NCBI GenBank assembly: GCA_964019425.1 | Contig: OZ025792.1 | Coordinates: forward strand, 620,001 to 684,000 | Origin: Flectonema sp. DT1601 | Lineage: Eukaryota > Euglenozoa > Diplonemea > Diplonemida > Diplonemidae | Length of the DNA stretch: 64,000 nucleotides | Direction of reading: 5' to 3' | Part shown: positions 54,388 through 64,000 of the stretch, piece after piece | Layout: the number at the start of each line of letters is the position of its first letter | Numbering within the stretch: the stretch's first letter is position 1 | Notes under the pieces: model-generated | The model's database searches: none | Seen by the model: the letters and a program-made list of their open reading frames with translations, nothing else | Told to the model about the DNA's origin: nothing | Made by a program: the position numbers and the translations under genes

Positions 54388-54666
54388 TGTTTTGAGAAGT
54401 AGAGCTGTCTTTAACATACCTACTTGATATCATAATCTGAACAAGCCACTCTTATTAGCAATTACACTTCTTTTTTTAAAAGTTTTTTTCTTAAGTTTCT
54501 TTTTAATATTTTGTGCCATCGGACGAATCAGCCCGAAAAGAACCAAAAAAAACCCTATTTGTTTATTGTGATTTTAATTATTTCTTACAGATGCATCAAT
54601 AACAAAAAAAGTGAAAAAAAAGTGAAAAAAAAAAAACTCAACAAAAAACGAGAAGAAAAAAAATAA

Positions 54667-57630
54667 ATGTCGGGGCATGAGGTTCTGAGAGCCATTCAGG
54701 AAGCATCAAGTCCGACAAGCAGCTACCGTCAGGAAGCTGATGATTGGTTGCAGGCATTTATAAAAAGTGATGATGGATGGATGCTAATGGGATGGATTGG
54801 TTCTGATGTCGAAGATACCGTTCAGTTCTTTGCTTGTCACGCGATAAAATTAAAAATAGCAACTTCCTACTACACGTTATCTGAAGAACATCGAGAACAG
54901 GTTTGGAGACAACTATTACTGAAGACTCAAATATTACACAAATTACCCAGAGCAGCGACACTTCAATTCTGTTGGGCGGTTGCTAAGGCCTGTCCATATC
55001 ACAGTCAGTCAGGAATGGTTCAACTACTTGAGAACGGATATATCGATTCTCGTTTTAGTCACACTCTTGAGATTGTTCATAATGTTGGAGATGATGCTTA
55101 TCGTGTGATGTGTGATGCTACAGAGTTTGATAAACACATCAAAGTTAGTTATGATCAAATCGATGAGGGAGATCTTCGCAACGTCGAGAATGAACCACTC
55201 CCAGTTGATACGAATCCATTAGTAATAGTTGCTCGTCTTTGTGCTTCTCAAGTTGTTTCCTGGCTCTCATCAGCAATAGAGGCTCATCCGAGTGAAGTAA
55301 ATCGAATAAACAGCTGCTTCGCAATGTGGGTTCCGTTCATTCCCGCGAATCAAATATCATCTTGTTTAATAACAAAACAATGTCTTGATAATATCCTTCA
55401 GTTATCTTATACGGAAAGCTCTGCCGATGTTTGGATTGCAATTTCTCGATTCTGCACACACGAAGTTGCAGCGGAAATGTACAGTATAATGCCACCAACT
55501 GTATTAAGCTGCGATAGACTAAAAGGAGCACCTGAAGAAGTTGTGATTAGTGTAAGTCGAGCAGTCTGTGCTATTGGTAAGGCTAATGCTAGAAACTTTG
55601 TACATCAACTACGACAAGAGTCAGTTAGGACTTCATTACATATATTCTCTAACTTAATAGGTTCTTCTGATGATGAGGTTTCTGCTTCCGCTGGTGCAGT
55701 CCTCACTGCAGTCGTATCTCAGATGGATAGCGTCGTGCGTGATGTTCCTGTTTTTCATGAAATCATTCCGACGATACTTAAAAATATATTATCAAAAATA
55801 GAACTAACTCCAACAAAGATCAAATCAGAGTCTCGAGAACAAGACGAAGAACGTTGTGAGATCTACAGAGACTGCATTCGATTGACATCAAGAGTAGCAT
55901 CTGACTCAGCAATGAGTAGTGGATTAGAGATGTTGAGATCTGTTATGAAGATCGCTGGCATGCAAAAGAAATGGGACTTCGTATCTTTAGAAGCTGTTTT
56001 GTCATTACTAATGTGGATTCAGTTTCCTTTACCTGTTTCAATAGCTGGTGTTGAATGTTTACACACACAGTTGATTACTTATGTTAAGAATATCGCTTAC
56101 TCATTTCCATTTGAACAATTAGCTCGTCAAGACACTACATCATCGCTGCTGGAGACTTTATCGAAATTATTAACTTCAGCTGATATTTCTGGATGGTTAA
56201 AACATCACGCGAGTACTGAACAAGTTCTTCTAGTTGTGGATATCATCGTTCGGTCCTTCAATGCAGAACCAACTCCTCAGACTGCGAGGTGTTTTAGAAA
56301 TCTGTGTTTGTTTTGTAACAGAAGATTCCTAAAACTTGGATCTGTGAGAAACTGTCCATCAACACCAACATGTGGAACTCCATTACGAGGGACTGGGAAT
56401 TCAATGTCTGTATTAACACCTTCTAGACAGATTAGGACTCGAGGAGGAGGAGGGTTTGATACCCCAGCACAAGCTACTCCTGGATCTGTTGCAGCTGTCG
56501 CACGTGATTTTGAATACACTCAAGAATATATGGATTTAGAAGAACAATTATGTTCTGTATTAGTGACTGCAGTACGCAATCCAAGACTTAACTCTGAAGT
56601 AATCCTACTTATTGGTCAGGGAGTAGCTGATGTAATCCAACAACCTATTCTTTGTGCAGCAACCAACAGTAGTAATCTTGATAAGTTAGTAACAACACTC
56701 GTGTCAGATTGTTTTGAAGGATCAATCAATGCTGGAACTGCTCTTGGTGCCCTTCTTAGAGTCGCTTCTAATTTATGTAATGTTACTAATCTTAATGTTA
56801 CTTTGTTACTTGAGACTTGGACTTCGTATTGTCCGAGAATTATGGATGTGATTTCTTTTATATTAACACCATCTGGTGAGACTTACACGAGTGACGAAGT
56901 CTTATCAGCATGTGGATTAATAATGAGAGGTCTCATGGGAGCTTTGAGGGGGAACATCGCTCATAACTTGGGAGGTATCTTTACTGCTGTCACCAGCAGT
57001 CTTCGGTTTCGTATATCAGCATCGATGTTTATTGTGTTGGGAGATGCTGTTCACTACTATAGAATAAATTCAAATGCAGCTCCTCTTCTAAAGCAAACAA
57101 TCCTCGACGCTGTTGGTATAGCCAGAGATAATAGTGATGTTGTGTTGAGGAATCCAGATGTCGCTGCTGCTTTTTTTAGTTTGCTTAGGTTTGCTGTTCT
57201 CACTCCTTATAAACACAATGAAGTGAATTATTTAATATCCTTGTTTGAAGAGGATAATATAACTGATTGGTTAACCATTACTAGCACTGTACTTCACAAT
57301 GATATTTTATCTGTGCCTAGTTTACGAGTTATGATTAGATTTGTGTCGACGTTGGCGAGTACGAAATTCATTAACACCAACATTGAATTGGTGTTGACGA
57401 TAGTATTGAGGTCGGCTATTTCAAAGCCGGTAGACTTAGTCAGATCTCTTGGATATGTTTATGATAAAATTAGAATTCATCTCTCAGATCACATCATCAT
57501 CGCTTCTCTACGGAATGTTCGTTGTCCAGAGTCGTTAATTTCAACTCTCCAAAATGAATTAAGTGACTCTGATTCAACTATAGCAATGACAAAGTTCCAT
57601 TATGCATCAAAACAGTTAAAACAGAGTTGA
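54667..57630 (+). CDS. Transportin-3/importin-13-like karyopherin beta (987 aa)
   Basis: The length and layout fit the Mtr10/TNPO3/IPO13 group of nuclear transport receptors, which carry SR-type proteins or other cargo and bind Ran-GTP. The N-terminus has the importin-beta N-terminal helix pattern (YRQEADDWLQAFIKSDDGW, then VQFFACHAIKLKI and RAATLQFCWAVA), followed by HEAT-like alpha-helical repeats over the whole length. A Gly/Thr-rich insertion lies near 560-600 (TPSRQIRTRGGGGFDTPAQA). The last helices (LGYVYDKIRIHLSD) keep the repeat pattern. The acceptor is TTATTTCTTACAG (54590); between it and the ATG lies a three-codon upstream frame ATGCATCAATAA. Which of TNPO3 or IPO13 it is cannot be decided by eye. 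Confidence 0.8.
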   Translation: MSGHEVLRAIQEASSPTSSYRQEADDWLQAFIKSDDGWMLMGWIGSDVEDTVQFFACHAIKLKIATSYYTLSEEHREQVWRQLLLKTQILHKLPRAATLQFCWAVAKACPYHSQSGMVQLLENGYIDSRFSHTLEIVHNVGDDAYRVMCDATEFDKHIKVSYDQIDEGDLRNVENEPLPVDTNPLVIVARLCASQVVSWLSSAIEAHPSEVNRINSCFAMWVPFIPANQISSCLITKQCLDNILQLSYTESSADVWIAISRFCTHEVAAEMYSIMPPTVLSCDRLKGAPEEVVISVSRAVCAIGKANARNFVHQLRQESVRTSLHIFSNLIGSSDDEVSASAGAVLTAVVSQMDSVVRDVPVFHEIIPTILKNILSKIELTPTKIKSESREQDEERCEIYRDCIRLTSRVASDSAMSSGLEMLRSVMKIAGMQKKWDFVSLEAVLSLLMWIQFPLPVSIAGVECLHTQLITYVKNIAYSFPFEQLARQDTTSSLLETLSKLLTSADISGWLKHHASTEQVLLVVDIIVRSFNAEPTPQTARCFRNLCLFCNRRFLKLGSVRNCPSTPTCGTPLRGTGNSMSVLTPSRQIRTRGGGGFDTPAQATPGSVAAVARDFEYTQEYMDLEEQLCSVLVTAVRNPRLNSEVILLIGQGVADVIQQPILCAATNSSNLDKLVTTLVSDCFEGSINAGTALGALLRVASNLCNVTNLNVTLLLETWTSYCPRIMDVISFILTPSGETYTSDEVLSACGLIMRGLMGALRGNIAHNLGGIFTAVTSSLRFRISASMFIVLGDAVHYYRINSNAAPLLKQTILDAVGIARDNSDVVLRNPDVAAAFFSLLRFAVLTPYKHNEVNYLISLFEEDNITDWLTITSTVLHNDILSVPSLRVMIRFVSTLASTKFINTNIELVLTIVLRSAISKPVDLVRSLGYVYDKIRIHLSDHIIIASLRNVRCPESLISTLQNELSDSDSTIAMTKFHYASKQLKQS

Positions 57631-58780
57631 TTTTATTTTATTATTTAGAGTATTTTTTTTTCTTTTTTTTTTTCTGTAGTACTGAAACAGTCAAACCGTA
57701 TATCGGTTTTTTTTTTGCATTTAACAAGTATTGTAAGAACGAAAAAGAATGTTGGGCAGCACACGTAAACCTCCTTTAGCTTTATCAGTTTAAGTCGGTT
57801 CACGGTTTCGTGCACAAACAAATTTTTGTTTCTTTTATTAAGGACTTGTCCTTCAGTCGGTGAAAATAACCTTTTTTTTTTATTTTTTTTTTTTTAGATT
57901 TATTTTTTTTTGAATTTGTTACTGTTTTTTCTTATTATTGTTATTTTTTTATTTTAATCAAAAACGGGCAATCTTGGCTGTGAGAGATCCCCTCCCTCAA
58001 AAAAAACAAAACAAATCAAATTTCATCCCCTTATTTGCAACAAGTAGATTTATCGATACCAATTGTTGGTCTTTTTTACATGGCTGAACTCTATTGTATT
58101 GGTTTGTAGTCTCTAGTTGATTTGTATTTAGTTAAAGTAGCATGTATGAGATTGACGCAGTGCGTTCTACTTTATATATGAAATTCAAGTATTTTATTTC
58201 GGTTTCTTCCTCCATGAGTAATTCTCATGTAGGTCGTCATTGTTTTTTTCATTTTTGTTTGTCGCGTTCTTTCAGTTCGCGATAAAGCTGTTTCGTGTAA
58301 ACATTTGATTGCTTATAATTACTTCTTTGTGTTGTATCATTTTTATGTTGATTTTGTCTCTTTCTTGTTTTTACTATTCGCGCCTTCGAATGAATACATT
58401 GTAGCTCAGAATGAATCAGTAAATGGATTTGTCCTCAATGGTTCTACTGCACTAGCACAAGGCCAGCATGCGCGAAAAAAAAAAAAAAGAAAGAACAGAA
58501 TATTCTTCACCTTGTGTTTGTGTTGCAAACAGCTTGAGGATTGAAGCGTTAAAAAAAAAAAAAATAAGAAAGAAAGTTTTTTTTTTTTTTGTAAAGTGGC
58601 TGTTCAATAATACAGCAATAAAGTGAATGAAAAAAAAAAAAAAACGACAACAATAACGAACCAAAAAAACTTAGATCCCGACCAGCATATGTGTATTAGT
58701 ACAAGTATGCTATAATATTTGTGAACATTTATTATTTTTTTTTGAAAATATTTTCAAAAAAAAATTACTTTTCATCACAG
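57631..58780. other. Intergenic spacer with an R1 relic
   Basis: R1 copy at 57716-57823 (GCATTTAACAAGTATTGTAA to GTGCACAAACAAA), nearly identical to 703-803, so younger than the 53-kb copy. The rest is AT-rich with A/T runs. No gene. Confidence 0.6.
57716..57823 (+). repeat. R1 repeat relic, well conserved
   Basis: Differs from the copy at 703-803 by about one inserted G; ends at ACAAACAAA where the 3' half of the unit is absent. Preceded by a T run, as are the other copies. Confidence 0.92.
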
Positions 58781-58791
58781 TTATCTAATTA

Positions 58792-59103
58792 ATGAGTAAA
58801 GTAAAGAAAGGATACGCCAATCCAGGCCATCGGATTCGAGAAGGAAATCTCCAATTCGAGATTGACACATTGTCAGCAACACTAGAAATAAAAGAATCAA
58901 ACAAACAAAAGCAACCTCGTCGATATGCGGCGTCTACTGTTGTGAAATCACACTCGACAAGTAGTCTAAAAGGGAGTTATGCATCTCCATCACGTTCTAA
59001 TAAAGAAACAACTCTTGAGTATGACATTGCGAGATTAAATGGAGCCCTTCAATTATTGCAATCACCTAAAAAGATGTCTCCTCAATATGGAAAAGACTAC
59101 TGA
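58792..59103 (+). CDS. Small basic protein with internal duplication (103 aa)
   Basis: ATG 12 bases after TTACTTTTCATCACAG (58780). Two copies of one motif: KGYANP...LQFEIDTLSATLEI (6-33) and KGSYASP...LEYDIARLNGALQL (60-88), each a basic Gly/Ser/Pro start and an amphipathic helix. The copies are joined by a basic Lys/Arg linker. Such paired short helices are seen in small microtubule- or membrane-binding proteins. No family recognised. Confidence 0.75.
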   Translation: MSKVKKGYANPGHRIREGNLQFEIDTLSATLEIKESNKQKQPRRYAASTVVKSHSTSSLKGSYASPSRSNKETTLEYDIARLNGALQLLQSPKKMSPQYGKDY

Positions 59104-59265
59104 CGACTATGTGATGACGCACTTCATCTTTATTACCTTTCCTTTTCTTTGTATATTGTAACGTGGTTATGTTTATGTGTTGAATCTGTACCTCAGACAG
59201 TTTTGTTTTGGAATGTATGAATTACGAATTCTTATCTTTCTCTCAGGAACACGAACTTATCCAAT

Positions 59266-60439
59266 ATGGCTTCGGCAGTTCGAGCCACTACCGGTTCGGT
59301 TGTCCGACGTGGAACCCTGCCCACCCAACTTAAGATGCCAGAGGGTAGCTCACAAGACCCACTTAAGGTATATTTGTTTAAAAGCTTCAACAGAAGACTA
59401 TTTTTTATTTTTTTTTTATTTTATTTTTTTTTTTAAAACATCATTAGAAGTACAGTTATGTCCAACTAAAAGAAACAACTCAAAACAGGGACCTGGATAC
59501 CATTTTGCTAACAGACACGCGTTGACCGGTGTTACAGAAACTCCAGCAATGAATGAAAGACCGTTTATGACGTGGAAGGATACTTTCAGATCGAATATGG
59601 GATACCGAACTTGGGATTCTGATAATAGAGTAATGCTATCACCTAGACACGGTATTATTCCTCCTCTACGAACTCCTAATATGGCTTTGGGAAAGTTAAG
59701 AGCAAAACGATCATTGTACATCAGTGAACATGGAGCGATGCACTTTAACGCTCAAGTCCCAGGGATTCAACCGAGTAATACGGCAGCACAGAGAGGACCA
59801 AAAACACTTTCTCATAAGTGGGTTCCTTTGGAAATGGCTGATGACGGAATTATGTACATCCATCCAACTTCTCGTGAAATTCTCGAATGGGGTCATAAAC
59901 AACTTAAAAGTGACGCACAAGAAAATGGAGAAGATCCAGACGTAGAACTTCTTGAGAAGATTGATGACGTTTTACAACACGATCCTATACAACCTTATCA
60001 TGCAGCCGCTAATCAAAGAAAACTTATCGCTTCTGACCATCGTGATCATATTATTAGACAGGAAATGCGTCTTCATGAAAGAAGACGTCAAAAGGGACTC
60101 CCAACACCTCCGATTGTAATGCCTCAATACAGACAAGACTATCCTGACACACCTGACGGTGAACATAATGTTCCATTGCGTTCATTTACATTAATTGGTA
60201 CTAAGGTTATTAACGGTGTTCAAATGGGTCCAATTAGAGTCCATAGTGATAATAAAACAATCGCAAAACGTAGCAAGGCGTACATCAGTGAATTAGAACG
60301 ACAAGGAATTACAGTACCGAAAATGTACAGACCAGCTGATGGACGTGATCAATATCAGACTGCTGTTGAAAGAAATCTCAAACACAAGGGAAGTGCACCA
60401 CTTGAAGCAACTGTTGTGTCGGGTGATGATGATGCGTGA
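59266..60439 (+). CDS. Unknown protein, two exons (350-361 aa)
   Basis: The upstream frame at 59177 has no suitable ATG. A better model starts at ATG 59266, 20 bases after TCTTTCTCTCAG (59246): exon 1 59266-59367 encodes MASAVRATTGSVVRRGTLPT and 14 more residues; a GT intron follows, with T tract; exon 2 starts at 59456 (after GTACAG) or 59489 (after CAAAACAG), both in frame. The latter gives GPGYHFANRHALTGV right after the junction. The body has conserved-looking segments MTWKDTFRSNMGYRTWDSDN, SHKWVPLEMADDGIMYIHPT and REILEWGHKQ. The Thr/Arg-rich start could be a targeting peptide. Composition suggests a ciliary or cytoskeletal protein, but I cannot name it. Confidence 0.75.
59368..59455 (+). 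other. Cis-spliced GT-AG intron (88 bp, or 121 bp with the second acceptor)
   Basis: Donor AAG/GTATAT at 59368; long T/A-rich interior; acceptors at 59455 (GTACAG) and 59488 (AAAACAG), both keeping the frame. Reading through without splicing gives a Phe/Leu run (LFFIFFLFYFFF), strong evidence that the stretch is non-coding. Confidence 0.75.
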
Positions 60440-61230
60440 ATTTAAATTATATCAAAATCACTGATCACAATATCATATTTGTAATCAGATGAGGTGATCT
60501 TCTTCACTATTTTGGAGGTCCTTTAACTGTCTTAATTATTATAAAGATCGTCTGAAGTACATATCAATCACTACTCAGGGATGACTGATGCTAGTCACTG
60601 TGAGTAGTATTGATTTCTTCTTAAGGTTAAGACATGTTATGCTTTAAAGGTCTTTTGCTGTCTTAATTATTATAAAAGATAACTATTCCATCATCTGAAG
60701 TACATATCAATCACTACTCAGGGATGACTGTGACAATAGTCACTGTTAGTGGTGTTGATTTCTTCTTAAGGTTAAGATACTGTTGAACATTGAAGAGAGG
60801 ACTTGTTGACAATTCAAAACAGAAGAAGTGTTGATCTTCTTAATTATTACAACGGATGGCGATAGATGAAAGTAAGCCAACCAATCCGTGCAATATACTG
60901 GTTAGTTATTAATAAATAAAGAAAGGATATCTGAATCTCAGATTAGTGTTACGTTCTATTTTACAACAACGGTTGTTAACTTATTTCGATATTTTTTATT
61001 ATTTATTCATCCCCCCTCGCATCACAAGCAAGTATGTACGTCAATCGCAGTGTGTATACCTTACATTATCGTTATGTTGTTTATGATACAATACAATTTG
61101 TATTTTACTTACAAACTCAAACAGTTAACCCCCCCTCGCATCACATCACAGAAAGCAATCCTTTTCATGGTGAGTGTCTTAATAACCTTTAAGTGTATAG
61201 TAAGATATAGTAATTATTAACAACAATCAG
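60440..61230 (+). repeat. Spacer with a duplicated hairpin block (period about 135 bp)
   Basis: Two tandem blocks, about 60513-60645 and 60646-60782, share GTCTTAATTATTATAAA, CTGAAGTACATATCAATCAC, TACTCAGGGATGACTG and TTGATTTCTTCTTAAGGTTA. Each has a TGACT...AGTCA hairpin after GGGATGACTG. A partial third copy follows near 60830. They lie in the probable 3' UTR of the preceding gene. C-rich tracts (CCCCCCTCGCATCACA) near 61011 and 61132 are also repeated. No gene. Confidence 0.75.
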
Positions 61231-61247
61231 AGAATCTATTACATAAC

Positions 61248-62699
61248 ATGAGATTGCTTACCGCCGTCGTGTTGCTATTAATTGGCATCGGTACTGATGC
61301 TGGTCGTCCTCGTATTGGTATCGAAGGAGTTCCTGATTTTGACATGCCTCCTAACAAAGATATAAAAATACCAAATCACATAAAAGTTTACGACGATGAT
61401 GAGTTTTGGAAAGAATTAAAAAACAACGATGTAATTGTTATGTATCTACGAGAGCAGCATTGTCCTGATTGTGATTTCTATGCGGAACATTTTTATAATG
61501 CGACGAAGGAGTTAATAGGAGTCGAGGGAATATCTACTGGTCAGATTGACATTCACGACGAGGGTGATATTTTTATGGATTGGCATGCCGAAGATGAAGA
61601 CATCCCAGCCCTGTTGGTGTTCAAAACCTCAGATTCAATAAAATACAAAAAAAAACCAATTCAGTTTGTCGTCAACAGTAGAATTATCTACGACCTCGTT
61701 CCGTTTGTAAACCGAATGTTAGGACCCAACGCAAAACACGTCAAAACGAACGATCAACTTGATGAAATTATCTCCAACTCAAACACCATATCAGACGGTT
61801 TATTATTTACTTTATGGATTCCAGATGGTACATCCGACAAGAGTGTCAAGATCTCAACAACCTTATTCGATCGAGTCGCAGAACAAGAAAGATATAATTC
61901 ACTGTTTGTCACCATCGGCAGTGAGATAATGTCGTCGGCCGCTTCCACTTATCTGAATGAAAAAAGTGTTCCTTATCCTTGCATTATAAGCTTGGAGACC
62001 CAATATTCTCCTCCAAAAATAGGAATTTTTAAAATTCCAATGAAAGGAGACTTCAAGAACACCATTAAACAAGCGAAGCATTGGGTTTATTTAGAAAAAC
62101 CAAAACGAATTGGTCACAAATATGATAATAAAAATGGTTATTTTCAAGATGATCTATTCATTCCGAACAACCACACAGAAAAAGGAGTATTAAAAGTAGG
62201 AGATATCCACAAACAGTATGTCAAGGTGGGAGTTGAAGCTCGCAGCTCATACACAAAAGTTTTATTAATCAAAAGAGAAGTTGAATTTGTAACAAATGAA
62301 AACATGACGATGGTAGGTATTGAGAGAGGTATTGTTGGAATGTCTCAGGGAATGAGACGAATGCTAGTACTACCTCACGATCAATGGTCAGGGTGGTCAT
62401 ATTCTCATATGGAGGATATTCATAATTCCGTATGTGGTTGTTTATATATTTTTTTTTAATCTTCAAAAGAGTCGTTATGACATTCAAAAAACTAACAATC
62501 AAACCAACAGACTCGACTCTTATGTGAAGTGACTATTCTACAAGTAAACTCGTCTAACAACATGCCGGGTAGAATTGAGTGGGAAGATGATCCTGAAAAA
62601 TTAAAAGAATATCACGAAAAGGTCAAACAACAAGACAAAGAACGAGAGGAGATGATTGCAAGAGGCGAAGATCCAGATGATCAGTGTGATAGTGAATGA
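61248..62699 (+). CDS. ER thioredoxin-like/FKBP fusion protein, two exons (456 aa)
   Basis: MRLLTAVVLLLIGIGTDAG is a signal peptide. Residues about 43-160 form a thioredoxin-like domain with a CPDC redox motif (Cys72, Cys75) in the usual place after VIVMYLREQH, and a second redox-inactive thioredoxin-like region follows (to about 290). Residues about 315-445 look like an FKBP peptidyl-prolyl isomerase: KVLLIKREVEF, then GIERGIVGMSQGMRRMLVLP, matching the GlxGMxxGxxRxlxIP core. The last FKBP strand is on exon 2: TRLLCEVTILQVNSS, joined by splicing 62429 to 62511. A charged tail (KVKQQDKEREEM, ending DDQCDSE) completes it. Likely an ER folding factor combining disulfide and proline chemistry. 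Several FKBP catalytic residues are not evident, so isomerase activity is uncertain. Confidence 0.8.
62430..62510 (+). other. Cis-spliced GT-AG intron (81 bp)
   Basis: Donor TCC/GTATGTGG at 62430, a TTTTTTTTT tract, acceptor AAACCAACAG ending 62510, phase 0. Without splicing the frame ends in VCGCLYIFF and the FKBP domain lacks its final strand; with splicing the strand LLCEVTILQV is restored. The size matches the 88-bp intron at 59368. Confidence 0.85.
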
Positions 62700-63283
62700 T
62701 CAAAAAAAAATTGTATTTCATTTTTACAATTTAATCTACCAAAAAAAAAAAAAAAAAACTGACCGAAAGGCCCGTTCCCTTTTTTTTTATTGATTATATT
62801 ATATAGTTCTGACAGCTTTATAAATTAATCTTTTTTTTTTGATCCCCCCTTCCCTCAACCAACTTGAGTTAGTTTAGTATCATTATTTCTTTACACTGAC
62901 GGATGTAAAATGCTTCTCATTAAACTCAAATAATGACATTGATTTCAAAAATACCTCCGTTTTCGTCAACTAATTGCTGGCCAACATCGTAGCCTTTCCC
63001 ACCTCTTTAAGTTAATTTATAAACCGTTTTTTTGATGTGATTTTTTTTTTTAAAGAAAAAAAAAAAATCTTTTAAAATTTTGGTTCATTTCCTTTTAATC
63101 AGTCTTAAGAACTATGTTCACGTGGCCTCCAGTGGTAATATTTATTTATTTATTTATTTGCAGTCATTTACTAAGATTTGTCGGAGAAATTGTTGTTCCT
63201 GTTGAGCTTTAATAATACAGTATCTACTAACTAACATTGTCGTATTACTCTTCTTTTTTTCTTTTCTTTTCTTTCTATTAAAG
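62700..63283. other. Intergenic spacer
   Basis: A/T runs and a (TTTA)n run near 63140. TGTTCACGTGGCCTCCA at 63116 nearly repeats a stretch at 38307. No gene. Confidence 0.55.
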
Positions 63284-63292
63284 GAAGACAAC

Positions 63293-64000
63293 ATGTCTGA
63301 GGGGATGTCGTTGTCTTCACCTCCGGCAGATGAAGAAGTAATGTCTGCTACGAAGAGAACTCACGATGAAATAGAAGAATCGGTAACTGATAAAGTTATA
63401 TCAGAATGGGGAATGGTTGTTCAGATGAATGGAGGTGAAGAAGATGGGAAGTCATTTATAATACCAAATGGAGGTCGAAAGATTCAAATAACCACTCGTA
63501 AGTATGCATTCTCTGAAAGTGAACACAATATGATCCTATCATGGGATTCATTCTTTGAAGACAACAACCGTAGTGAGATCTCATGGTTGACTGGTATCTC
63601 AGTCATTCACTCAAACTCTGATGACAGTTTATCACATCGAGAAGTTAGAATATGTGCTGCTCGTCGTCTTGCTAAAATCATGTCCGGTACGATGTATAAA
63701 CTTCCAACTAAATGTGTTGCTGAACTAATTAAAGCTTACAGCAGCCAACCAGATATATTAAACATCGCGAAACACATGCAAATACCCCCAAGAATTATAA
63801 TGAGATATGTCTTGGCTCACAAAGGTGTTGAGTGCACACGTGCAATGTGGGATCGACCAAGAGAACACTTAGAAGCTGTTGATGCAGAACAGATGGTGGT
63901 GGCCAGCAAAGCTGACTCTGCGACGTGCTCTGAATCGATGTGGGAAAAATATGAGAAATTAGAATTAACTGAAAAAGTATTAATAAAATGGGCGAAGTTA
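63293..64000 (+). CDS. CDIN1/TPD-like protein, N-terminal part (runs off the window)
   Basis: ATG at 63293 follows TTTCTTTTCTTTTCTTTCTA and AAAG (63283). The frame is open for 236 codons to the right edge. After an acidic start, helical segments KCVAELIKAYSSQPDILNIA and IPPRIIMRYVLAHKG resemble the DNA-binding-like helical part of CDIN1 (C15orf41/TPD family, a nuclease-fold partner of codanin-1), and MWDRPREHLEAVDAEQMVVA with TEKVLIKWAKL aligns by eye with the section just before that family's nuclease core. The nuclease domain itself would be outside the window, so the call is tentative. Confidence 0.5.
   Translation, partial: MSEGMSLSSPPADEEVMSATKRTHDEIEESVTDKVISEWGMVVQMNGGEEDGKSFIIPNGGRKIQITTRKYAFSESEHNMILSWDSFFEDNNRSEISWLTGISVIHSNSDDSLSHREVRICAARRLAKIMSGTMYKLPTKCVAELIKAYSSQPDILNIAKHMQIPPRIIMRYVLAHKGVECTRAMWDRPREHLEAVDAEQMVVASKADSATCSESMWEKYEKLELTEKVLIKWAKL

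Noticed and set aside
38307-63135. Shared 17-base word TTCACGTGGCCTCCA at about 38310 and 63118
   Set aside because: Too short and without shared flanks to be called a repeat family.

Overview
The window looks like nuclear DNA of a single-celled eukaryote, most probably a trans-splicing euglenozoan (diplonemid-like is my best guess, not proven). All 16 or so credible host genes in 27.4-64 kb lie on the + strand. Nearly every start ATG follows a pyrimidine-rich stretch ending in AG by 1-60 bases, as expected for polycistronic transcription resolved by spliced-leader trans-splicing. At least two genes also carry a short (about 80-90 bp) GT-AG cis intron. Intergenic DNA is full of long A and T runs.

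Left third (1-27.35 kb): a repeat and transposon region with no convincing host gene. It starts with the RNase H end of a DIRS-like retrotransposon fossil, then a 32-bp minisatellite (2.29-3.07 kb). Next is a very unusual block at 4.1-16.6 kb. Arrays of a roughly 105-165 bp hairpin-rich satellite unit run in one orientation (4.37-9.85 kb) and then in the opposite one (13.1-16.37 kb). Related sequences in inverted orientation lie at the two outer edges, and inverted copies of a 400-bp dispersed element sit at the inner edges. A broken piggyBac element with TTAA ends sits in the left arm. A 1.77-kb element with about 170-bp terminal inverted repeats sits at the centre. From 20 to 27.1 kb there are three deletion derivatives of one transposon sharing a 3' end, and a nested set: a hAT-like element inside a TA-flanked MITE-like element inside a pogo-like element.

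Right part (27.4-64 kb), in order: an unknown 442-aa protein; a RidA enamine/imine deaminase; a small Cys-rich protein; an N-myristoylation-type MGC protein; a CCHC zinc-knuckle protein with a very long coiled coil; a protein rich in RSVTPP repeats; two secreted-type single-pass surface proteins; several small proteins (one with two PAM2-like poly(A)-binding-protein motifs, one with twin CX3C cysteines, one with an internal duplication); a transportin-3/importin-13-like karyopherin; an unknown intron-bearing protein; an ER-type thioredoxin-FKBP fusion; and the start of a CDIN1/TPD-like protein running off the right edge.

The genes do not form one pathway, as usual for such one-strand clusters. 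The most promising undescribed feature is the hairpin satellite. Its stems keep pairing through paired substitutions and G-U wobbles readable on only one strand, which hints at a structured, possibly transcribed RNA unit.
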